The notes: a model not told the origin generated them from the sequence alone. A stretch of 34,926 bases of DNA from Ignavibacteriota bacterium (GCA_025357895.1 JANYLL010000296.1:1-34926); one strand, 5' to 3'. Positions 17,467 through 26,255 are shown, counted from the stretch's first letter. Numbers and translations: made by a program.

Positions 17467-18460
17467 CGGCATTATCTTAGGTATCGAAAGCTCCTGCGAC
17501 GAAACAAGCGCAGCGATATTGTGCGGCCATGAACTAAAATCTGTTGTAATTTCATCTCAGCTATTTCATACAAGTTTTGGCGGTGTTGTGCCCGAACTTG
17601 CATCTCGTGCTCATATTCGTTCGATCATTCCAATAGTTGAAGAAGCATTTTCAAAAACTCAACTTCAGGCAAAAGATATTACGGCCATTGCAGTAACAAA
17701 TGCTCCAGGCTTGATGGGCGCATTGCTTGTCGGCTTAAATTTTGCAAAAGGTCTGGCTCTTTCTCTTGATGTGCCGCTTATTGGAGTCCATCATATCGAA
17801 GCACATATTTTTTCTGCCTTGCTTGAAGAAGAAAAACCCGAATTACCTTTTCTTGCTCTCGTTGTTTCAGGTGGTCATACGTTGCTTGTGCTTGTCGAAG
17901 ATATTGGCAAGTATAGCGTGATCGGCAAAACATTAGATGACGCCGCAGGCGAAGCATTTGATAAAGTTGGTAAGATGCTTGGTATGGGTTATCCTGCTGG
18001 ACCTATTATAGATAAAACTGCAAAAAGTGGCAATCCGAGATTCGTAAAATTTCCGCGCTCGATGATGGGTGAAGATAATTTTAATTTCAGCTTCAGCGGA
18101 ATAAAAACTTCCGTGCTATATTATCTTCGTGATAATCCGAATATTCTAACCGAACATTTATCGGACATTGCAGCATCTTTTCAACAAGCAGTAGTAGATG
18201 TTCTTGTCGAAAAAACTATTCTTGCTGCACGAAAATATAATATTCGTGATATCGTCTGTGTCGGCGGAGTAAATGCTAATAATTTATTACGCGAGCAATT
18301 TAAAAGTGTTTGCGAAATGCAAAAGAAAAATTTTTTCTCGCCGCGTCCAATGCTCTCGACAGATAATGCTGCGATGATCGCAATGCTTGGCGCATTAAAA
18401 CTGGATCGAGGAATTTCAAGCGATCTTTCATTAACTGCTATGGCACGAGTTTCATTATAA
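17408..18460 (+). CDS. tsaD: tRNA N6-adenosine threonylcarbamoyltransferase (start codon uncertain; overlaps the uvrC 3' end)
   Basis: ILGIESSCDETSAAIL, GGVVPELASRAHIRSI, IGVHHIEAHIFSALL, LVVSGGHTLLV, GKTLDDAAGEAFDKVGKMLGMGYPAGP. Confidence 0.95.
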   Translation: MNISKNRKQLEHEKISLPSNGIILGIESSCDETSAAILCGHELKSVVISSQLFHTSFGGVVPELASRAHIRSIIPIVEEAFSKTQLQAKDITAIAVTNAPGLMGALLVGLNFAKGLALSLDVPLIGVHHIEAHIFSALLEEEKPELPFLALVVSGGHTLLVLVEDIGKYSVIGKTLDDAAGEAFDKVGKMLGMGYPAGPIIDKTAKSGNPRFVKFPRSMMGEDNFNFSFSGIKTSVLYYLRDNPNILTEHLSDIAASFQQAVVDVLVEKTILAARKYNIRDIVCVGGVNANNLLREQFKSVCEMQKKNFFSPRPMLSTDNAAMIAMLGALKLDRGISSDLSLTAMARVSL

Positions 18461-19735
18461 ATGCAAAAATCAAGTCTTATCGGACATACAATCGAAGCGT
18501 ATTCGGAATTTGCGAATAACTCAGCAATTCCAGCCGATGCTGTTTTGCGCAGATTTTTTCTGAATAGAAAATATCTTGGCTCAAAAGACAGACGAGTGAT
18601 AGCCACAACTTATTTCGGAGCGATAAAAAATTTCCTACGCTTGGAAGCGATAGGTCAAGATGCTTTTGCAACTGATGTCCATAGACCGGAGCTTATCATC
18701 GCAGCATATGTTATTCTCTTTGAAAATGAAAAGCCGGAGGAGATGCGACTCATCTTGACTGAACTTTCAAACGAATTCAATAATGATTATCCTCGTCAGG
18801 CATTTGAAGCAATGGCTGATCGGAGTCGCGAAGAATTTAGACTTCAAACATTGCCAATCGAAGATCGTCTTTCTATTCTACATTCTTTTCCATTATGGTT
18901 TGTAAAAGAAATTTCGAAAGAATATGAAGCAGATTTAGTTGAGCCGATATTAAAATCATTAAATGCCGAAGCTCCTATAGTCCTGCGTGTAAATACTGCA
19001 ATGATTACTCGTGATGATCTGCGAAATGAACTTGCCGAACAAGGGATAGAAACTGAACTATCAACTATTTCAGAAGATGCGTTGCTACTACATAAACGAA
19101 TTAATATCTGGGATCTTGCAGCTTTTAAGCGCGGAGCATTCGAAGTGCAGGATGAAGGCAGCCAACTTGTTGCGCCATTTGCCGATATTCATTCCAACCG
19201 AATTAAAATTCTCGATGCCTGTGCCGGAGCCGGCGGTAAGACACTGCATTTTTCTTCTCTCCTAAAAAATCAGGGGGAAATATTTGCCACCGATCCTGAT
19301 CGTAATAAATTAGAAGAATTAAAAAAACGAGTCGTTCGCAGTAATTCGCAAAATATTCGCATTGTGCATCCCGATAAGTACGATTCTCAAATCAGCAATA
19401 AATTGAATTGGTTCGATATTGTCCTCCTTGATGTTCCGTGTAGCGGAACAGGTACTTTGCGGCGCAACCCAAGTATTAAATGGAATCTCGCTGAAGAAAT
19501 GCTCACAGAGTTAATTCAAAAGCAAAGAAGGATCCTTGACGCAAATTCAAAATATATTAAACCCGGTGGGACGCTGCTCTATGCAACATGTTCACTTCTA
19601 AAAAATGAGGGCGAAGAACAGATCGAATGGTTTACGAAAGAGTATCCGGAATTTCACCTCGAAGAAACAAAACGACTCCATCCAGAATCAGACGGATGCG
19701 ATGGCTTCTTTGTAGCAAGGCTAAAAAGAAGCTGA
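18461..19735 (+). CDS. RsmB/NOP2-Sun family 16S rRNA (cytosine) methyltransferase
   Basis: AFEVQDEGSQLVAPF, ILDACAGAGGKTLHFSSLL, FDIVLLDVPCSGTGTLRRNPSIKW, LLYATCSLLKNEGEEQ. Confidence 0.92.
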   Translation: MQKSSLIGHTIEAYSEFANNSAIPADAVLRRFFLNRKYLGSKDRRVIATTYFGAIKNFLRLEAIGQDAFATDVHRPELIIAAYVILFENEKPEEMRLILTELSNEFNNDYPRQAFEAMADRSREEFRLQTLPIEDRLSILHSFPLWFVKEISKEYEADLVEPILKSLNAEAPIVLRVNTAMITRDDLRNELAEQGIETELSTISEDALLLHKRINIWDLAAFKRGAFEVQDEGSQLVAPFADIHSNRIKILDACAGAGGKTLHFSSLLKNQGEIFATDPDRNKLEELKKRVVRSNSQNIRIVHPDKYDSQISNKLNWFDIVLLDVPCSGTGTLRRNPSIKWNLAEEMLTELIQKQRRILDANSKYIKPGGTLLYATCSLLKNEGEEQIEWFTKEYPEFHLEETKRLHPESDGCDGFFVARLKRS

Positions 19736-19739
19736 GCAA

Positions 19740-20288
19740 CTAAAACGTAACTTCCACATTTCCTTCCGATATTCGAGTTGTATCAACTCCACTCCCCGAT
19801 ACGATCGGAAGTAGGGCGTTGAATTCAGCCTTAAGTTCTGTATCCAAGCCTAATCGAATCGTAAATGGACCGACGGATTTACCACCGGGCACAGCTGAGG
19901 AAGAGTAGATTCGGCCAACACCGGTATTTGGCCGGTACTCGAGTACCATTGTTGTTCCGGTTACAACGCTGCCGCTCTGAATCAAATCACCGATCGTGAA
20001 TATCCCTGCCTGCTTATAGAGATTAAATAACCGTATCGTCAGGTACAATCCGGATGGATCTCCTCCGTTAATCGTAATGATGCTTTGGCCGGCTGAGTCC
20101 GTTTTTTTTGTCGTCGGAGTCATCGAATATAAATCCCCATCCACTTTGAAGGTAAGAATATTATTAGCCGATGTTGCATCAGTTGCCTTATTGCATGAGG
20201 CGAATAAAACAAGGAAGAGCAATGGGGTAATTCTTCTTCTCATCAAAGGTGCTCTTAGAGTGTTCTCCATCCCATCATCTTTTTCCAA
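19740..20288 (-). CDS. hypothetical lipoprotein (likely start MRRRITPLL; DUF6252-like appearance)
   Basis: LLFLVLFASCNKATDA lipobox; ILTFKVDGDLYSMTPTTKK... beta-rich. Confidence 0.5.
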   Translation of the reverse strand: MEKDDGMENTLRAPLMRRRITPLLFLVLFASCNKATDATSANNILTFKVDGDLYSMTPTTKKTDSAGQSIITINGGDPSGLYLTIRLFNLYKQAGIFTIGDLIQSGSVVTGTTMVLEYRPNTGVGRIYSSSAVPGGKSVGPFTIRLGLDTELKAEFNALLPIVSGSGVDTTRISEGNVEVTF

Positions 20289-21205
20289 TGCTCCATCATC
20301 TCACGGTGTTCGGTCTCCGTATTTCCAAGCAAAGATTTCGGAAGATGTTCTGACCAGCCTTCCTCCAACTCTTCAAGATTTTTTCCGAAGAAGATCTTGA
20401 ACGTATCGGAAGTTACTTCGTCATCGTATTTGGAAAATTCCACAACTCGGTCATCGCTTGCTGTGTCGCCGAGATAAAGTAGGAAAGCTCCGGCAAGAAC
20501 GCGGCGTTCAAGTTCAGAAGCAAAGCGAAGCGAATGCCATGAATAGGCAAGTTTGGGAAGTACGGCACTTTCTTTAAGATAATGACCGATGATATCCGGT
20601 TCTACTCCGTAATACGGATAAATATGCTTTGAATGTCCATGCAGCCTTTCACTTAAAAAAGTTGCGAATGAATCTTCAAGCAATGCCCAGCCCCGTGTAA
20701 TGCCATAATGTTTTATGTATCGCGGAAAGCGCATTGCATGAGTGAGCATGGTGATAAGTTCAGTATCATTTGATTCATGTGCATTGCTGACAAGATAAAT
20801 CGCTCTTTCACCGGCGCTGAAATGCGTCGAAGTTTTTCTGCCCATCAGTGATGGCGAGCGAATATCGGTAATATAAATTGGGAAGCGCTCTACATGCCCT
20901 TCATGCGTCATCGAAAAAATACTGCGGTATGCTGTTTCCAGAACTTGTGCAAGCATTTCAATCTCGACGCTATGCAGACAGATCTTGTCATAAGAGATTT
21001 CAAAATGCGGCGTTGTATAATGAACCCATTGAACCCGTGCACGAAGTTCAGAATCGCTGATCTTCACGAGAGGTCGCTGAGTTATCGTATTCGGTATTAT
21101 CAGTGGTGTGCTGACTGACAGGGAGTGGTTACGTTCGTCTTCCATCGAAAGAGCTGGGATACTCTGAAACATTTGTTTCTTTTCAGAAATGGTAATTTCG
21201 CTCAT
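20255..21205 (-). CDS. hypothetical protein, peptidase MA-like fold candidate lacking HExxH
   Basis: HYTTPHFEISYDK...RFPIYITDI...ELITMLTHAMRFPRYIKHYGITRGWALLEDSFATFLSERLHG. Layout resembles MA-clan proteins but the metal ligands are absent. Confidence 0.5.
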   Translation of the reverse strand: MSEITISEKKQMFQSIPALSMEDERNHSLSVSTPLIIPNTITQRPLVKISDSELRARVQWVHYTTPHFEISYDKICLHSVEIEMLAQVLETAYRSIFSMTHEGHVERFPIYITDIRSPSLMGRKTSTHFSAGERAIYLVSNAHESNDTELITMLTHAMRFPRYIKHYGITRGWALLEDSFATFLSERLHGHSKHIYPYYGVEPDIIGHYLKESAVLPKLAYSWHSLRFASELERRVLAGAFLLYLGDTASDDRVVEFSKYDDEVTSDTFKIFFGKNLEELEEGWSEHLPKSLLGNTETEHREMMEHWKKMMGWRTL

Positions 21206-21384
21206 ATAAAAAATGCCTCCGTCTGTGTTTTTGGTAAGAAGTAAATCAACTTAGGGAGTTGGAATATACGGACTTTTTTCGCTAAATCCAAATGTTTTCC
21301 ACAACATTTTTTTTATTTTTTGAAAGCCTTATAGACAGTGACAAAAATGGCGGGGAAATGTGGGAAATTATTTAAAAGATTCCA

Positions 21385-21414
21385 GTGGGATAGACTCTTA
21401 GTCCGTCCGTCTCA
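21385..21414. repeat. GGGACGGACT-family inverted repeat, copy b (degenerate)
   Basis: GTGGGATAGACTCTTAGTCCGTCCGTCTCA. Confidence 0.5.
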
Positions 21415-21417
21415 TAA

Positions 21418-21915
21418 TCATTTCACAAAATCAAATGCCCTCGCATGCCAAGAATCTTTTGCCATCAATTCCCATTTCCCCTCGCGAAATTCTTTTAATG
21501 AAGTAAGTGTGTTATCAAAAACTTTTGTCGCACTTGTTACAGACCCGCTCTTTGCGATCTCGGAAAAATCCTCTCGAAGAATTGAATGAATAGATCCGTT
21601 CTCCCTGTATTGCACGCGCGGCATTCCGAAAAATTCTACTCCGTATGTTTCAGAAAGCATCCTGACGCGGCGCATCATTTCATCGGTTGAGCAGCCCGAA
21701 GGAAAAGTAGATTCATCAGCAGCGACAAGCAGAAACTGGTTATGCATCATCATCGCACTTCCTGTCACCGAGGATTGATGCGCAAGCCATGAATTGCAAA
21801 ATGATTGCATCTCGCGAAGCAGCATCTCCGCTTCAGCGTCACTAAGTTTACGATCGGCAGCAAAGATCCAAAGCCGCGATGAATCGGGAAGCAAATCAAA
21901 TGGAATGTAGCTCAT
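21418..21915 (-). CDS. conserved Bacteroidetes hypothetical protein, often auto-annotated 'ABC transporter ATPase' without ATPase motifs
   Basis: MSYIPFDLLPDSSRLWIFAADRKLSDAEAE...FLLVAADESTFPSGCSTDEMMRRVRML; no Walker A/B visible. Confidence 0.6.
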   Translation of the reverse strand: MSYIPFDLLPDSSRLWIFAADRKLSDAEAEMLLREMQSFCNSWLAHQSSVTGSAMMMHNQFLLVAADESTFPSGCSTDEMMRRVRMLSETYGVEFFGMPRVQYRENGSIHSILREDFSEIAKSGSVTSATKVFDNTLTSLKEFREGKWELMAKDSWHARAFDFVK

Positions 21916-21935
21916 ATTTTTTTATATTTTCTTAG

Positions 21936-21958
21936 TGGGACGGACTTCAGTCCGTCCA
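21936..21958. repeat. GGGACGGACT-family inverted repeat, copy c
   Basis: TGGGACGGACTTCAGTCCGTCCA. Confidence 0.75.
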
Positions 21959-22519
21959 GTCTAACTTCTTTACAACATAAACCGAGCCTAATACTCTCCA
22001 TTTTAAGCTTTTAGCTTTCGCCGTACTCGGTGTGTGTGCACAACGATCTCCTTTATTTTCAATAACTTCCAAGGGCTTAATTCAGCACCCCTCAAAACCT
22101 TAGTCTTTTTTATAATCCCCAATTTTACATTTTTAATTTTCAATTTTTAATTATTCTTTTCTCTCCCTTTTATACGTCGGGGATTAAAGCCGCAACTGAC
22201 ATCCGGCAAGAAAAGAAGAATCGATTTTTTTTGATTTGGGTTATTTACTCTGGCAATTCAAGGACTGAATGCACTGAGGGTTTTACCGCGGGATGTTTCC
22301 GGCGGGAATGCAAAGATACGAAACTTTTAGGTGTTTGTCAAGGTGCCTATCTGAAAAAAAGTGAAAATAATTTTAAAATCGTTGAATACGAATCAAAATC
22401 GCCAAATATTTTTTTGACTAAAAAAAAGTTTACATAGGTGCCTATTGCAAAATCTTAGTCGGAAGTTTGGCGGGTCAGGTCGGGTGGGTTTCAGGTGGCA
22501 TGTAATTCTGTGCCCCCCA

Positions 22520-22543
22520 GAGGGACAGGAGTGTCCGTCCTAC
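22520..22543. repeat. GGGACGGACT-family related hairpin, copy d
   Basis: AGAGGGACAGGAGTGTCCGTCCTA. Confidence 0.5.
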
Positions 22544-22590
22544 TATATTCCCCGATCTCCTGACTACTAACTACTTACTACTAACTTCCG

Positions 22591-22598
22591 TATCTTTG
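22591..22598 (+). promoter_or_regulatory. putative Bacteroidetes-type -7 promoter element before a truncated ORF
   Basis: TATCTTTG followed closely by ATG at 22603. Confidence 0.45.
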
Positions 22599-22703
22599 CA
22601 CTATGAAAATGATCTACAAAATTCTTCTTACAGCCGCGCTCTTTGGTGTCATCTTTATTATGGAAAAGTTAGGGGCGGAGTCTATTGGAGTATTATACTG
22701 ATT

Positions 22704-22844
22704 CTACTTCGCCACGATCACCTGCACCGATTGCGAATACTCACCTGCCCGCAACTGGCAGAAATAAATCCCGCTTGGCATATCATGCGCATCCCAATTC
22801 ACTTCATGTGCGCCTTCCTGGATGACTTCCAAAACACGACTTAT
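22704..22844 (-). pseudogene. orphan T9SS C-terminal sorting domain remnant
   Basis: Minus-strand translation RVLEVIQEGAHEVNWDAHDMPSGIYFCQLRAGEYSQSVQVIVAK* with an in-frame TGA just upstream. The W(D/N)xxxxxSGIYFxxL...K pattern is typical of Por/T9SS type A sorting domains. Confidence 0.75.
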
Positions 22845-22962
22845 TCAGAATAAATGTCTAAAATAAAATAGTGGGCACTCTTACGTCCCAAAGCTGTTCT
22901 TTTGCCCACAATCATTTTTTTTGGTATATTGAAGTAGTTATTATGGGCACCATCTGTAACAA

Positions 22963-24795
22963 ATGAAAGAATTAAAACATACCGAAGCTATTCTAAAAGA
23001 GGGCTATATAGAGGATTATATTAGTGGAATTCCTGTTAAGGCCACACCTGAGGAAATAGATGCAGTACAAGTCTTTTCTCGACGATTAGTAGAGGATTAT
23101 GGGTATCCGAAAGAAATGATTCAAACACGACCACAATATCGTGTTAGAAAGCGGCCATCCGATGAAGAAAAGTCTTATCCAACTGACATTGCCGTTTTCA
23201 CTGGCAAGAAGAAAATTGAAGAAGAGATATTTTTGATTGTAGAATGCAAACAGAAAAATAAAAAGGATGGATTAGCCCAACTTCAACTCTATCTTGACAT
23301 GTCCGCTGCGATAGTAGGGGTCTGGTTTAATGGAGATAATCATGCATACATCCATAAAGTTTTTCATAAAGATGGATCACGAACTTATAAGCCACTACCA
23401 AATATACCTCGCTACAAACAGAGAATAGAGGATATTGGCCTTTATAAAAGAAAGGATCTTATCAAGCCCTCTAACCTAAAAGCCGTATTCCGGGACTTCC
23501 GAAATCATCTTGCAGGAATGACTACTGGAATCACCAGAGACGAGGCCTTAGCACAAGAAATTATTAATATTCTTTTCTGTAAAATACTTGATGAACAAGA
23601 GACAGAACCTGACCAAATGGTAAAATTTCGGGCAGGTACTGGTGAATCTCCTGAAGATGTTAAAAAAAGGATACTTTCTCTTTTTGAGCAAGTTAAAAAT
23701 GCAACCTATGAAGACGTTTTTGCTGCAAATGATTCTATAAAGCTTGATCCTGAGAGTCTACAGTATGTTGTAGGCGAACTACAGAACTATTGCGTTATGG
23801 AATCCGATAGGGATGCTATTGGAGATGCGTTTGAGATTTTTATAGGTCCAGCATTACGTGGGACGGAAGGTCAATTCTTTACACCGCGAAATGTCGTAAA
23901 AATGATGGTTGAAATTATTGACCCAAGACCTGGTGAAAAAATTATTGACCCCGCTTGTGGCTCGGGTGGTTTTTTAATAAACGCATTAGAGCATGTTTGG
24001 AAACAATTAAAAGAAGATGGAAAAAAGAAAGGGTGGTCTGAAAGACAACTCATTAAAAGAGAGGTTGAGGTAGCTACAGATTGCTTTAGAGGAATAGATA
24101 AAGATGCATTTCTTGCAAGAGTAACTAAAGCATATATGGCACTAATTGGCGATGGTAGAGGGGGTGTGTTCTGTGCAAATTCTCTTTCAATACCAGACGA
24201 TTGGCCATCTGCAGCAAAGGAAAAAATTCAATTGGGTAGCTTTGACGTAGTGTTAACAAATCCACCTTTTGGGAAGAAAATAGTAGTGAAAGGTGCACCA
24301 GTACTTTCTCAATATAATTTTGGTTATAAATGGAAAAAAAATAAAGAAACCAAACGACAAGAGAAAACAAGTACATTACATGAAGATCAACCACCTCAGA
24401 TTCTATTTCTCGAGCGTTGTCTTCAACTATTAAAAGTGGGTGGTAGGATGGGCATTGTACTTCCAGAAGCCATTTTTGGAATGCCAACTTACGAATACGT
24501 TGTGACATATCTAAGAGATCATACAAGAATCAAAGGTATAATTGCTATGCCAGAAGCGTTGTTCAAAACTAGTGGGAAAGGTGGAACACATGCAAAAGTC
24601 TGCGTTCTTATTTTGGAAAAGACAGAATCACATGATTCTGAAGAATGGGATATATTTATGGCAGATGTTAAATGGTGCGGACATGATTCTAGGGGTAATC
24701 CGACAATTAGGAAGGATGAGTTTGGAAAAGATGCTCTTCTTGATGAAGTACCTCTGATTGCGCCAAGATACAAAGAATTGATGGGAGTAATATAA
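22963..24795 (+). CDS. fused restriction nuclease (HSDR_N-like, PD-(D/E)xK) plus N6-adenine DNA methyltransferase, restriction-modification subunit
   Basis: N-term PTDIAVFTGKKKIEEEIFLIVECKQKNKKDG (D...ExK); MTase motif I IIDPACGSGGFLINAL; motif IV DVVLTNPPFGKK; GTEGQFFTPRNVVKMMVEII. Confidence 0.9.
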   Translation: MKELKHTEAILKEGYIEDYISGIPVKATPEEIDAVQVFSRRLVEDYGYPKEMIQTRPQYRVRKRPSDEEKSYPTDIAVFTGKKKIEEEIFLIVECKQKNKKDGLAQLQLYLDMSAAIVGVWFNGDNHAYIHKVFHKDGSRTYKPLPNIPRYKQRIEDIGLYKRKDLIKPSNLKAVFRDFRNHLAGMTTGITRDEALAQEIINILFCKILDEQETEPDQMVKFRAGTGESPEDVKKRILSLFEQVKNATYEDVFAANDSIKLDPESLQYVVGELQNYCVMESDRDAIGDAFEIFIGPALRGTEGQFFTPRNVVKMMVEIIDPRPGEKIIDPACGSGGFLINALEHVWKQLKEDGKKKGWSERQLIKREVEVATDCFRGIDKDAFLARVTKAYMALIGDGRGGVFCANSLSIPDDWPSAAKEKIQLGSFDVVLTNPPFGKKIVVKGAPVLSQYNFGYKWKKNKETKRQEKTSTLHEDQPPQILFLERCLQLLKVGGRMGIVLPEAIFGMPTYEYVVTYLRDHTRIKGIIAMPEALFKTSGKGGTHAKVCVLILEKTESHDSEEWDIFMADVKWCGHDSRGNPTIRKDEFGKDALLDEVPLIAPRYKELMGVI

Positions 24796-26255
24796 TGAAA
24801 ACAAATGAAAGCAGACTGGGATACTTATTAAATATTCGTGAGCTTAAAGACAATATATTCCTACCCAAATACTATAGTCCATCAATCGAAAAAAGACTAT
24901 TGGCATTGGGTAAGACCCATGATATAGTATTGTTTGAAGATCTCGTTAAAAAAAAGATTGTAGAAGTCGATACTGGGGATGAAATCGGTAAGATGGCATA
25001 TGGCACAGGTAATATTCCTTTTATTCGAACTTCTGACATTTCAAATTGGGAAGTCAAAACAGACGCAAAACAAGGGGTTAGTTTATCAATTTATGAAGAG
25101 TATTCAAAAGATCAAGATGTACGTGCTGGTGATATTTTTTTAGTAAAGGATGGGACCTATCTTGTTGGACAGTCTTGTATTATTACAGAAGATTACTTAC
25201 CTTGTTTGTATCAATCACACATCTTAAAAATTCGCGTGATTGAAAATGATTATATCTCAAATTGGCTTTTCTTTGCCATTTTGAACTCACCAATTGTACG
25301 TGAACAAATACGATCATTCCAGTTCACCGCAGATATTATTGATACGATAGGAAATCGCTACTTGAGACTTTGCCTCCCTGTTCCTAAAGTGAGTAACGTC
25401 AGAAAGAAAGTTTCTGAACGAATCGAGTCTCTGAGCAAAAGGCGAACAATTCTTAGAAACTCAATGATTGCTGTTCCGAAAAAGATAGAGTCTCTTGCTA
25501 AAGCAAAGATAACAGATATTGATCCTGCTAAGGAATTCGCTTCTATCACAGATGTAGGATTCACAAGAAAGAACACAGAGATCAAGTGGGAATCACTAAT
25601 CCCAAAGTACTATGACCCGCAATTAGATCGAGATCTCTTGTCCTTTTCAAAGAATTATCAGCTTAAGACAATAGGACAATTGGTTGCTGAAGATGTTATC
25701 GAATGGGCAACAGGAATTGAAGTTGGAAAAATGGCATACGGTACTGGGGACATCCCTTTCGTTCGAACATCTGATATTACAAATTCCGAATTGAAAGCTG
25801 ATCCTAAGCAAGGAGTTAGTGAAGAAATTTATAATGCGAATAAACAAGATGTAAAATCAGAGGATATATTTATTGTACGCGATGGTACTTATCTTGTAGG
25901 AACATCCTGTATTTTGACTGAATTTGAAACAAAAATATTATTCTGTGGTGGACTTTACAAAATTCGTGTCAGGGAAGTAGACAAACTTGATCCTTATCTA
26001 TTACTTGCATTACTTAACACCATTATTGTAAAAAGACAAATGCGCTCTAAGCAATTCACTCGGGATATTATTGATACTCTAGGAAAACGTATATTTGAGA
26101 TCATATTACCTTTCCCAAAGGATAAAGGAATTTGCTCTTCAATCGCTTTAGAAATGAAGAGCATCATTCAAGAAAGAGTTAGACTTCGAGATATGGGTGT
26201 CCAAACTGCTTTATATGTAGAAAACAATGCCGATGGTATGAGTTTTGAACAGTAA
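24795..26255 (+). CDS. type I-like specificity (S) subunit with two similar target recognition domains
   Basis: Overlaps the stop of the MTase gene (TAATG). Two repeats: TGDEIGKMAYGTGNIPFIRTSDISN...GDIFLVKDGTYLVGQSCIITE and TGIEVGKMAYGTGDIPFVRTSDITN...EDIFIVRDGTYLVGTSCILTE. Confidence 0.88.
   Translation: MKTNESRLGYLLNIRELKDNIFLPKYYSPSIEKRLLALGKTHDIVLFEDLVKKKIVEVDTGDEIGKMAYGTGNIPFIRTSDISNWEVKTDAKQGVSLSIYEEYSKDQDVRAGDIFLVKDGTYLVGQSCIITEDYLPCLYQSHILKIRVIENDYISNWLFFAILNSPIVREQIRSFQFTADIIDTIGNRYLRLCLPVPKVSNVRKKVSERIESLSKRRTILRNSMIAVPKKIESLAKAKITDIDPAKEFASITDVGFTRKNTEIKWESLIPKYYDPQLDRDLLSFSKNYQLKTIGQLVAEDVIEWATGIEVGKMAYGTGDIPFVRTSDITNSELKADPKQGVSEEIYNANKQDVKSEDIFIVRDGTYLVGTSCILTEFETKILFCGGLYKIRVREVDKLDPYLLLALLNTIIVKRQMRSKQFTRDIIDTLGKRIFEIILPFPKDKGICSSIALEMKSIIQERVRLRDMGVQTALYVENNADGMSFEQ

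Noticed and set aside
18181-18606. 141-aa minus-strand ORF across the tsaD/rsmB junction
   Set aside because: Antisense to two clear genes
20255-21205. Annotating as an active metallopeptidase
   Set aside because: HExxH motif is absent
21418-21915. Annotating as an ABC transporter ATPase
   Set aside because: No Walker A, signature or Walker B motifs; this is a legacy label for the family
22231-22437. 68-aa ORF in the relic zone upstream of the RM system
   Set aside because: Low-complexity lysine-rich end, no recognisable motif, lies in intergenic sequence; not supportable as a gene
22596-22853. 85-aa plus-strand ORF
   Set aside because: It is antisense to the sorting-domain remnant; the minus-strand translation carries the meaningful pattern
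24125-24526. 133-aa minus-strand ORF within the methylase gene
   Set aside because: Antisense to conserved MTase motifs; no signature
22963-26255. Calling the RM locus a classical type I system
   Set aside because: No HsdR helicase ORF in the window and the nuclease-like domain is fused to the MTase, so a classical type I assignment is not supported here
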